Source: Chara braunii
Taxonomy: Eukaryota; Streptophyta; Charophyceae; Charales; Characeae
Direction of reading: 5' to 3'
Length of the DNA stretch: 23,626 nucleotides
NCBI GenBank assembly: GCA_003427395.1
Contig: BFEA01000801.1
Span: 527,018-550,643, forward strand
Positions 16,732-23,626 of this stretch are shown here, one piece after another. The notes beneath the pieces were generated by a model. That model worked only from the letters and a program-made list of their open reading frames with translations, did no database searches and was not told where the DNA came from. Every line of letters begins with the position of its first letter. The first letter of the stretch is position 1. The translations under genes and the position numbers were made by a program.

Positions 16732-16804
16732 TCGCTCTCACTATCTTCTGCTCTGTCCCTTTCTTTCTCTCTCTCCCGTTATCGCTCTCTCTCTCTCTCT
16801 CTGT
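16695..16804. repeat. (CT)n microsatellites
   Basis: (CT)n at 16695-16733 and about 16785-16802, with related CT-rich sequence between. Open frames through it are Ser/Leu repeats. Confidence 0.9.
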
Positions 16805-16957
16805 GGTAATGGCATCTTCTCCTCCCTCCTCTCTCCAGTCCCCCTCTGTTCCTCTCCGTACCTTTATCCCTCTCTTTTGGTCGTTCTATAAAACATGGGT
16901 GTGGGTCATTCCGTTTTTAGGAAATCTTGGGCTCTTGGGTTTGAAGTCTGTTCATCC

Positions 16958-16960
<3 letters not shown>

Positions 16961-16992
<32 letters not shown>
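16961..16992. repeat. (CT)n microsatellite
   Basis: A nearly pure CT tract of about 32 bases in pyrimidine-rich surroundings (16805-17100) that contain no supportable gene. Confidence 0.95.
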
Positions 16993-16996
<4 letters not shown>

Positions 16997-17303
16997 TAGC
17001 CCTCTCCTTTTTTTCTGTCCACCTGTTTCTGCCCAACTCTTACCTCGCTCTCCTCCTTTTTCTCCCTTCCTGTCTAATTTTTGTTCACACACATCTATGG
17101 TCTTGCGGATTTGACGAAACGAAAAAAAATAAATCTTTCCCTGTACAAAATGCATCCTGCCAAAGTGAAAAGAAATCTTTTTTTTTGGCAAAAGGTCTTT
17201 GAAAAAACCCAGAAATTCACGGAAAAGAAACAGAATCACTTTTAACGGAGTGGCTCTAGCAAAACCTGTGGACAAGTGAAACTACAACAACAAAGCAGCA
17301 CAT

Positions 17304-17305
<2 letters not shown>

Positions 17306-17361
<56 letters not shown>
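17306..17361. repeat. (CT)n microsatellite
   Basis: A pure CT tract of about 56 bases. The sequence on either side (17100-17305 and 17362-17659) shows no recognisable gene. Confidence 0.95.
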
Positions 17362-17362
<1 letters not shown>

Positions 17363-17656
17363 CAGCTTGATTGGCGATGGAAGAAGGGAACCATCAATCC
17401 AATTTGTCTTATCACTAGTTAGTAGTTATTATTAGCATGTTTTTTTTCTCAGCTGGAGATTCTACCTCCCTTTCATCCTGGAAGCGTTCTTCTTTTTTCT
17501 TTCCGTAAAAGGAAAATAAAAGACAACAACAAAATATCGGAAAAGACAAAACCCGCCCTCTAAGATCATTGTACTTCAACAGGATTTTCGTCCGCTGCTG
17601 TTTATCCGCAATCATGTGTGCTGTCTGCAGATTGCTTTGACTTTCGATTCCTGGAG

Positions 17657-17659
<3 letters not shown>

Positions 17660-17707
<48 letters not shown>
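17660..17707. repeat. (GA)n microsatellite
   Basis: A pure GA tract of about 48 bases, about 1.5 kb upstream of the NAA25 start. GA/CT tracts are common near plant promoters, but at this distance a regulatory role is only a possibility. Confidence 0.95.
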
Positions 17708-17709
<2 letters not shown>

Positions 17710-18650
17710 GTGTGGATTATGTGCTTGTTTGGATTGCTTAGACTTTCAATTGCTATTGAATAGTTCTTCTCAGTTCCCTATTGTTGCTGATTTACTCTCG
17801 ACTTATAATATTGTGGGGGTTTTGGGGTTTCGGTGCGTACAATGGCTTCAGGTAATGCGGAAGAGGGCGCATTTGGTGGAGAGAGAAGGCTTTTCGATCT
17901 GGCAGTTATGGGTGCTTGCTGATGACCATGTTCAAGGCATTTTCGGAGGACCTTGTGTTGGTGCTTTCTAATGGCCAGCACGAGCACCTTCTTACGGGAT
18001 TTCTTTGAAGCTGAGGGGTGCTGCAGCGGGGTTGCTTCGAAAAGGGGGTTGCATCCAAAAGGGGTTTGCTCTCAAGGGGCTGCTGAAAGCCTCTATATGT
18101 TTTCGAGGGTCGTTCACTGGAGGGAGGGTGTTTGGGCTTTGAGGCGGTTGTGACAGCAGGACATAACATTAGAAAGGGGATCACAAGCCTTTTGTTTCTT
18201 TTTTTTTTTCTCTTCTTTTTTTTTTTCGGTTTTTTCCCCGTTTGTCGTTGTTGGTTTTTGGTGCAAGTGCCGAGATTACCCGGGCGGGCTTCTTTTGCAT
18301 TTGCTGGGTTTTATCATTCTGTGCAGAAGAGTTAGGACGCTAGAGTAAGGCAGATGGACTTTGTGTGGAAGTGGGTAAGGGAACAAAGCCAAATTACGGC
18401 CTCGCGTGTGCACTGAGAGAGGCAGTAGGAGAGCGAAAAAAGGACGTGTGTACGCCGGACGCGTAGGTAACTCACCCTGCGGGACGGCCCTTTGCGCACC
18501 TCTTAAGGTCAAGCAGTAGAGATAGTCGAGTCTTGATTACAACGCCACCGCTGAAGACATGATGAGGTCACAGGCCTTGTTTGTATAGAGAGTGGTGATA
18601 AGGAACTGGGGAAAAGGGCCGCTGACGCTTACCAGTGCTAAGGGTTGCGA

Positions 18651-18686
18651 ACGGGATGCGGTTTGGTGACGGGATGCGGTTTGGTG
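18651..18686. repeat. Exact 18-bp tandem repeat
   Basis: ACGGGATGCGGTTTGGTG occurs twice in direct succession (18651-18668 and 18669-18686) in the region upstream of NAA25. Confidence 0.9.
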
Positions 18687-18931
18687 AGTTTGGGGGAGAG
18701 CGACGAGTCGCTGCGGCGCGGGCAACTCTGGCTCGGGGTACACTCCTCTCTGCCTGTGTGCAAATGCTTTGGGTGTGAGCAGGTTTCATGCACTGCCTGC
18801 TACGAATGGGTTGGCAGATCGAGCCGTATCGCTGGTGGTCGACCTGTGCTTCCGTATGACTATCAAGCTGCGGTAGCTTGTTCGGCTTAAGCTCGTGTCG
18901 GGCGTGGTTATTGGCGAACAGGGAGGGCGGA

Positions 18932-18991
18932 ATGGCGTGGAAGTGGGTGAAGAGGGTGAGGAGGGGTATCCAAATGCGAACGGCCTCTTAA
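18932..18991 (+). other. Possible upstream ORF, 19 codons
   Basis: An ATG at 18932 opens a 19-residue frame, MAWKWVKRVRRGIQMRTAS, ending at TAA 18989-18991. A second minimal frame (ATG AAG-type, Met-Leu-Lys then stop) lies at 18998-19009. No further ATG was seen between there and the NAA25 start at 19201. If these lie within the transcript leader they could reduce NAA25 translation. Whether they are transcribed is unknown. Confidence 0.3.
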
Positions 18992-19070
18992 ATCCCGATG
19001 CTGAAGTGAGGAAGTTGAACCTCCGTGGAAAGCAGGCTGAAAGGGGAGAGGACAGTGACAGACAGACATA

Positions 19071-19106
19071 CGGAACGACATACGGAACGACAGACGGAAC
19101 GGCAGA
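19071..19106. repeat. 12-bp tandem repeat, three units
   Basis: CGGAACGACATA, CGGAACGACAGA and CGGAACGGCAGA follow one another at 19071, 19083 and 19095. The array is about 95 bp upstream of the NAA25 start and so probably lies in the 5' leader. Confidence 0.85.
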
Positions 19107-19200
19107 CACAGGAAGTCGAGTACGAAAAGAGGAAGCCTGATTTGGGAGTGTGACCCTTGAAGAGAGGTTTTGGGAGAATTGGCTGTGGGCATTTGTCTAG

Positions 19201-22200
19201 ATGGCGCGGCAGATGGATGTATTGGAGCGGAGGATCAGGCCGCTTTACGAAGCGATTGATTCGCGTAACTATAAGCAGGCGCTGAAAATTGCGAATGGCG
19301 TCATGCAGAAGCATGCGGACAGTCTACTCGTCAAAACTTTGAAGGCCCTGACTCTGGAGCGAATGGGAAGGATGGAAGAAGCTCTAGAGCTGTGCACAGA
19401 GGTCAAGGATGCAGGGACAGATGACGAGCAAGTGTTGAACACGGTTGCGGTCATCTATAGAGACCTTGGAAGATTTGACGAAGCGACAAAGTGTTTCGAG
19501 TTAGCGGCAAGCAAGCACCCGAAGAACACAGACCTTATGGTGGCTGTTTTCAATGCGTATGTTCGGGAGCACCGATACGCAAAACAGCAGCAGGTGGCGA
19601 TGCGACTGTACAAGGCGCGGGGCGACGACAAGTTTCTGATGTGGGCGGTGTGCAGCACGCATCTGCAGGCGAAAGGTGAGAAGGGTACGATGAGGAAGCA
19701 GCTCTTCCAGATTGCCGAGGCGCTCCTACGAAAGCGCGCCAGCTTGTCGTCGACTCTCGACTACGAGTCGCTGCTGATATACGTTGACGTGTTGAACGAG
19801 TTAGGAAAGCACAGGGAAGCAGTCGAGCTGATAGATGGCCCCTTGGGAGAGGTCGTGCGGCTCGAAGTGGACAAGTTGCGCATCAAGGGTGAGTTTCTGC
19901 GCCGGCTAGGCGACCATCAAAGCGCATCGGAGACGTACAAGGCACTGCTGGAGGCTAACTCCGATGACTGGGTCGCATGGCAGTGCTACTTGGAGGAGTT
20001 CCTTTGTCCCCCCCTGGCGGAGGAGAGAAGTGTGGGTGTGTTGAAAGCATCGGCTGGACCGAACGGTTGCAGTAAAGAGGGAGTAGGCGAGGCCGCAACA
20101 CCTAACGATGCGGCCGCCGCAACACCTAACGACGCTGCCGCCGCAGCGGACAGCCAAGCCTGTCCTGCAAAGGATGTTGCAGTTGCTGAGAAAGACGAAG
20201 CTTCTACCTACGCTGGAGATGGAGAGTTGCCTCACGGAAGCGGTGACGGATTCGTCGAAGGCACACATGGCAGATGGTTAGCAGCGAGGGAGTTTGTGCA
20301 AAAGCTGCAGAGGGAAGAATCGGAAGACATGAGGAGAGGGTCTTTCCTAGCAGAGCTTGAGCTGATCAGAAGGTGGATGGATTATAGGGAGAAGAGGTCG
20401 ATGGGGTCGAATGGGACCTGCGGACGTGGCGGCGAGGACTCCTCCATCCAGGAGTTGTTGGGGGGATTGGATGCGGCGATCCTTGGGTACTTCGAGAGAT
20501 TCGGACACCTTGGCAGCTTTGCCAAGGATGTTAAGCTCTACACGTCGTGTTTGCCGGGATCTGTTAAAGGCGAGCTGATTCGTGCTCTTCGCGAAGCATG
20601 CAACAGAATTGCGGAGGAGAATCCGGTAAAGTCGCTGAGGCGGCAACTGAACGTATTCCATGTGGAGGAGCAGTTGGGGCTGGTTTTCGAAGAAACTGAT
20701 GCAGAGACCGTTCGCCGCGCCGCGATGATGTCCAAACTGTTTGCCGACACCTTACATCTCTCTGATGATCTTGATGCAAAAGAGAGAGGTTACAACGAAG
20801 AGCTCCTTTGCCTGTCCGTCAACTTGCTGATCGTGATGTTTAGGCGAACACGTGATTTTGGCTATCTGTTGGAATCCCTGCTGTTGCTGGAACAGGGCCT
20901 CTCGGTCAGACGATATAACCAACAGTACGCTCTCATGCTGCTGAGCTTGTACGGCATTGTGGGTGCGCCTCAGCAGGCAGTGCCTTCGTATTCGCTGATG
21001 GAGGTGAAGCATATCATGAACGACACCCTCTCTCATCATTGTGTACCTGGGTTACTAAGCTGTGGTCGCTGGAAGGAAGCGCGGCCCCTCTTTGAGGCAA
21101 TGGGGCGGTTGTATCTGGAGCATAGCAAGGACTCGGCCGAGCTCCTTCTCCTCGTTTTCCGACATCATACGTACTCGAAGATCGAGGAGTTCATAGAGTT
21201 CAAAGGTAGGCTGGAAAGGTCTCATCAACGGCTGTCGATGCAGATAGAACAAGCATTAATTCATCTAAAGACGCAAGCCGACGATCCGGCTACGGCGCAA
21301 GCTGCGATTGCCACCGCTGACATCGATCTCGGCCGAAGTCCGCTCGGGTGGTGCTCCGAAACACAGCTGCAGCAACTCTCTTTCAACGAAGATTTGACGG
21401 CACGGCCATGGTGGCACCCCTCCCCCGACGAATGTCTCCTTGTTGAAGGAGACGGCACGTGGACGGAAGCGCGCTGGCATGTGCCGGAGTCCGACGACCA
21501 CCGGGTCAGACGCGAGCAAAGGTGGCGGTCCGCGGTCAAGAGGAGATGCCTGATCCCGCGAATGGTCTGGTTGGCGCTATCGGGAAGCTCAGAAGCTGGT
21601 GCCGACTCCGCCGGCACGGGAACCGGAAACAAGGGTTCCGAATCGACGGCAGCAGCCCACGGACCTTCTGCTGCTTCTGTGGACAATGCCAACGAGTTGA
21701 GGGAACATGTCCTGGCGTACGCAAAAACATTGGGGATGTCCGAAGAAACTCTCGAAGTAGCGCTTGAGAACACTCTGTCGAAGGGAGGCACGGAGACGGA
21801 TGCCGTCACGACACCGGCAAGGGAGTTACTTTTCCTGGCCACATTCGCTGCTGCCTCCGATATGCTGTTGCTTGTGAGTGAAGTGCAAGGTAATGCCTTG
21901 TCATGCAGCCATGAAGAAAAGGGGACGAGCACGAGCTGCAGAATACAGAGACGTATGAGGGCGATGACCTCCTTGCTCGACCAAGTAATCGTGGAGGTAG
22001 TGGATGAGTTGTTTGAAGGCTCCTCGGCGGATCTCTGCAATGTCTGTGACGGGTCGAATGGCGAAGGGACAGTTGCGACTGTTGCGGCCTTTGTCAGGCC
22101 AGGTTATGGTGTCACAAAGCTGACAGGTTTTGTCTGGGAGACACTGACGTGGATTTCGCTATGTGCGCAGTCGTGGCTCCGATCTTTCCCATCGCCGAAG

Positions 22201-22698
22201 CGTAAGAAGAAAGCATCTGGACTGTCGGAAGGTGGGGCTGCAGCAGTACTCGCTGGAGTGAAGTCCTCGCTACAGCTCACGACATCGGCGATGACCTCGT
22301 CACTGAACAAGCTCGAAGGGATCGTACAATCCCACCTCGCGTTTCCCGAAGAAGACGAAGCCAAGCATTTGCTGCAGTTGGCAAGTGGTGGCCACCGAGA
22401 TGGCGACTCTGACAGCGGAGCCCTCCGCTGTTTGCCCGGCGAAGCTCTTAAAGCCGTCGTAGGCAAGCTGAACACTGCAGAGAGAATGAGGAAAGCACAG
22501 GCCAAGGAAGCTAGCTTTGTGAATGATAAGGGAGATGAGAGGGTGGCAGTCGAGGACGAGAGACCGATTGTGAAAGTGCTCGACCCAAAGCCGCTCACAG
22601 TGCTTCGGCGGATGGTCAAGAGTCAGAGGGAGGTGTTGATCGATACCCACAACCAACTTTTGGCGAGAACCAAAGCGATGAGGAAATTGAAATTCTGA
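19201..22698 (+). CDS. NAA25: NatB N-terminal acetyltransferase auxiliary subunit NAA25
   Basis: This 1165-residue protein resembles plant NAA25 (TCU2; MDM20 in yeast), the TPR-rich scaffold that binds catalytic NAA20 and the ribosome so that NatB acetylates nascent Met-Asp/Glu/Asn/Gln termini in the cytosol. Family-like blocks appear in order: TPR-type helices from RRIRPLYEAIDSRNYKQAL (residues 10-28), KQQQVAMRLYK (128-138), FLMWAVCSTHLQ (145-156), LEVDKLRIKG (221-230), FVQKLQREE (365-373), FLAELELIRR (382-391), RTRDFGYLLESLLLLEQGLS (549-568), LSFNEDLTARPWW (726-738) and LIPRMVWLAL (784-793). Residues about 274-355 are a low-complexity, Ala-rich insertion with a repeated ATPNDAAA unit. A basic KRKKK patch lies near 1001. 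It is about 100 residues longer than the Arabidopsis protein as I recall it. An in-frame TAG sits directly before the ATG, so the start cannot be further upstream. No intron interrupts the frame. Annotation as NAA25 is strong; activity is inferred. Confidence 0.92.
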   Translation: MARQMDVLERRIRPLYEAIDSRNYKQALKIANGVMQKHADSLLVKTLKALTLERMGRMEEALELCTEVKDAGTDDEQVLNTVAVIYRDLGRFDEATKCFELAASKHPKNTDLMVAVFNAYVREHRYAKQQQVAMRLYKARGDDKFLMWAVCSTHLQAKGEKGTMRKQLFQIAEALLRKRASLSSTLDYESLLIYVDVLNELGKHREAVELIDGPLGEVVRLEVDKLRIKGEFLRRLGDHQSASETYKALLEANSDDWVAWQCYLEEFLCPPLAEERSVGVLKASAGPNGCSKEGVGEAATPNDAAAATPNDAAAAADSQACPAKDVAVAEKDEASTYAGDGELPHGSGDGFVEGTHGRWLAAREFVQKLQREESEDMRRGSFLAELELIRRWMDYREKRSMGSNGTCGRGGEDSSIQELLGGLDAAILGYFERFGHLGSFAKDVKLYTSCLPGSVKGELIRALREACNRIAEENPVKSLRRQLNVFHVEEQLGLVFEETDAETVRRAAMMSKLFADTLHLSDDLDAKERGYNEELLCLSVNLLIVMFRRTRDFGYLLESLLLLEQGLSVRRYNQQYALMLLSLYGIVGAPQQAVPSYSLMEVKHIMNDTLSHHCVPGLLSCGRWKEARPLFEAMGRLYLEHSKDSAELLLLVFRHHTYSKIEEFIEFKGRLERSHQRLSMQIEQALIHLKTQADDPATAQAAIATADIDLGRSPLGWCSETQLQQLSFNEDLTARPWWHPSPDECLLVEGDGTWTEARWHVPESDDHRVRREQRWRSAVKRRCLIPRMVWLALSGSSEAGADSAGTGTGNKGSESTAAAHGPSAASVDNANELREHVLAYAKTLGMSEETLEVALENTLSKGGTETDAVTTPARELLFLATFAAASDMLLLVSEVQGNALSCSHEEKGTSTSCRIQRRMRAMTSLLDQVIVEVVDELFEGSSADLCNVCDGSNGEGTVATVAAFVRPGYGVTKLTGFVWETLTWISLCAQSWLRSFPSPKRKKKASGLSEGGAAAVLAGVKSSLQLTTSAMTSSLNKLEGIVQSHLAFPEEDEAKHLLQLASGGHRDGDSDSGALRCLPGEALKAVVGKLNTAERMRKAQAKEASFVNDKGDERVAVEDERPIVKVLDPKPLTVLRRMVKSQREVLIDTHNQLLARTKAMRKLKF
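20092..20139 (+). repeat. In-frame 24-bp tandem repeat within NAA25
   Basis: GCCGCAACACCTAACGAYGC occurs at 20092 and 20116, 24 bp apart, encoding two ATPNDAAA-type octapeptides (about residues 299-314). It lies in the low-complexity insertion and preserves the reading frame, so length variation between strains is likely. Confidence 0.85.
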
Positions 22699-23112
22699 CT
22701 GAGGACATCCGTTAAAATTGGAATAATACAGAAGAATCACATGGCCCCTGTGCAAGGATGACACACATGATCGAGAGATGATCACAACCAAAAACAATCG
22801 GATTCGTGTGCGTCCCACCGAATACAGGGGGCTTGGCTAGAGTAAAAACTGGAACAGTATGAGGTTGATGATGACAGTGATTGGCAGAGCAGTCAGGTCA
22901 TAGACTCAGTGGCAGATGAATTTTAGGGGAGGAGCGGGCGAATGGGGTTCCGTAGCAGTGGAGTAGGAGCGGGTATGATTATAATAATGAACAGCAGAGA
23001 ATGTAGAGAATGAGTTGAGGCTGTTGCATGGCCTGGGGGGAGTGGCTGGAAAGTCGCCCAATGAGGGAGAAGAAGGCTATTGACTTGTTTCTGTATGTGC
23101 TTGTCCACGCAC

Positions 23113-23115
<3 letters not shown>
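22699..23115. other. NAA25 3' flank
   Basis: No further gene is seen. AATAAT at 22722-22727 is a weak poly(A)-signal-like word 24 bases after the stop codon, too close to be convincing. No canonical AATAAA was noticed in this stretch. No genomic poly(A) tract follows the gene. Confidence 0.4.

Positions 23116-23159
<44 letters not shown>
23116..23159. repeat. (GA)n microsatellite
   Basis: A pure GA tract of about 44 bases downstream of NAA25. Confidence 0.95.
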
Positions 23160-23161
<2 letters not shown>

Positions 23162-23214
23162 CGCAGAGTCCAGTTGCACCCTTGAGTGAATATACGTATA
23201 CAAATACATACGGT

Positions 23215-23230
23215 CACACACACACACACA

Positions 23231-23323
<93 letters not shown>
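23215..23323. repeat. (CA)n-(GA)n compound microsatellite
   Basis: (CA)n, interrupted by TGCGCG at about 23233-23238, runs to about 23275 and switches directly to (GA)n, ending at 23323. It has the same composition, order and orientation as the gap-containing tract at 11159-11379. Confidence 0.95.
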
Positions 23324-23324
<1 letters not shown>

Positions 23325-23626
23325 AGAAGTTTGGACTCTGAGGATGCCTTCAGTGTAATGAATAACAAGAAGCTGAGAGGGAGGTTGGGAGGAGGGGGAG
23401 GAAATGTAGTTTTTGAGGGTATGTTAGGTGTTATGGATAGATATAGGGATCAGCAAGAAAGGAAGGTTCGCGAAGACGGCTCTTGTTTTCGGCAATTTTG
23501 TTCGTAGCATTTAATTGAAAATTCATGTTCTGGAATCAGAGAAATTTATTTCAGAGTCAATTTTCCAGCTGACTCCCTTGTGTAGCTAAATCTCTTCTTC
23601 TTTCTCTTCTGATAGGTGCCTTTCTC
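23324..23626. other. Unassigned right end
   Basis: No recognisable gene. The final bases include a pyrimidine-rich stretch (TCTTCTTCTTTCTCTTCT, about 23592-23609) followed by GATAGGTGCC. It could be a splice-acceptor-like region of a gene beyond the window, but that is a guess. Confidence 0.3.

Larger units (their letters stand above)
17708..19200 (+). promoter_or_regulatory. Upstream region of NAA25 (promoter and 5' leader, not delimited)
   Basis: This is the least repetitive part of the window outside the gene. I see no TATA box at a sensible place and cannot locate the transcription start. A pyrimidine-rich stretch (18190-18250) followed by TTCTGTGCAG at about 18317-18326 could be a 3' splice site of a leader intron, but no matching donor can be chosen. 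Two small tandem repeats and short upstream ATG frames lie within it. Minus-strand open frames here match nothing known. Confidence 0.35.

Noticed and set aside
21261-22040. 259-codon minus-strand open frame opposite NAA25
   Set aside because: It is a shadow frame antisense to a conserved coding region, a common effect in GC-balanced genes, with no independent motif.
22699-22760. Poly(A) tail marking NAA25 as a recent retrogene
   Set aside because: No A run or matching direct repeats occur downstream of the stop codon.

Overview
The window looks like repeat-rich nuclear DNA from a eukaryote, most likely a streptophyte (land-plant lineage) and plausibly a charophyte green alga with a large genome. 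The evidence is one long protein gene near the right end that closely resembles plant NAA25, the large auxiliary subunit of the NatB N-terminal acetyltransferase. It sits among decayed LINE retrotransposons, foldback repeats, abundant microsatellites and a 48-base assembly gap. The organism call is an inference from protein resemblance and genome texture.

Layout. 1-1100: intergenic DNA with a short-TIR element (391-519), a cluster of hairpins (674-732) and a 300-bp near-perfect palindrome (784-1092). 1098-4466, minus strand: a decayed LINE with an upstream ORF, an endonuclease domain, a reverse transcriptase and a C-terminal region, broken by stops and frameshifts. 4467-7640: unassigned AT-rich DNA with TA microsatellites and a degenerate 69-bp tandem duplication. 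7650-9460, plus strand: a second decayed LINE, interrupted by a foldback element (8368-8629). 9760-13500: hairpin, tandem duplications, pyrimidine tracts, a CA/GA microsatellite holding the gap, a GAT-rich tract, a 78-bp duplicated element and a GAATTC-rich array. 13600-15100: a tRNA-like SINE carrying a tiny poly(A) insertion, then a GC-headed repeat family in three copies with nested insertions. 15100-17700: very purine-rich DNA, AATA repeats and CT/GA microsatellites. 17700-19200: low-repeat DNA upstream of the gene. 19201-22698: the NAA25 gene, read as one uninterrupted frame. 22699-23626: downstream DNA with two more GA/CA microsatellites.

Only the NAA25 gene looks functional. Its product should act in the cytosol with the catalytic subunit NAA20, acetylating proteins that start Met-Asp, Met-Glu, Met-Asn or Met-Gln. 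The rest is mobile-element debris and simple repeats. I found no operon-like, CRISPR-like or defence-like system. The most unusual points are the apparently intronless 3.5-kb NAA25 frame, the long foldbacks, and a set of nested poly(A) insertions that record several rounds of retroposition.
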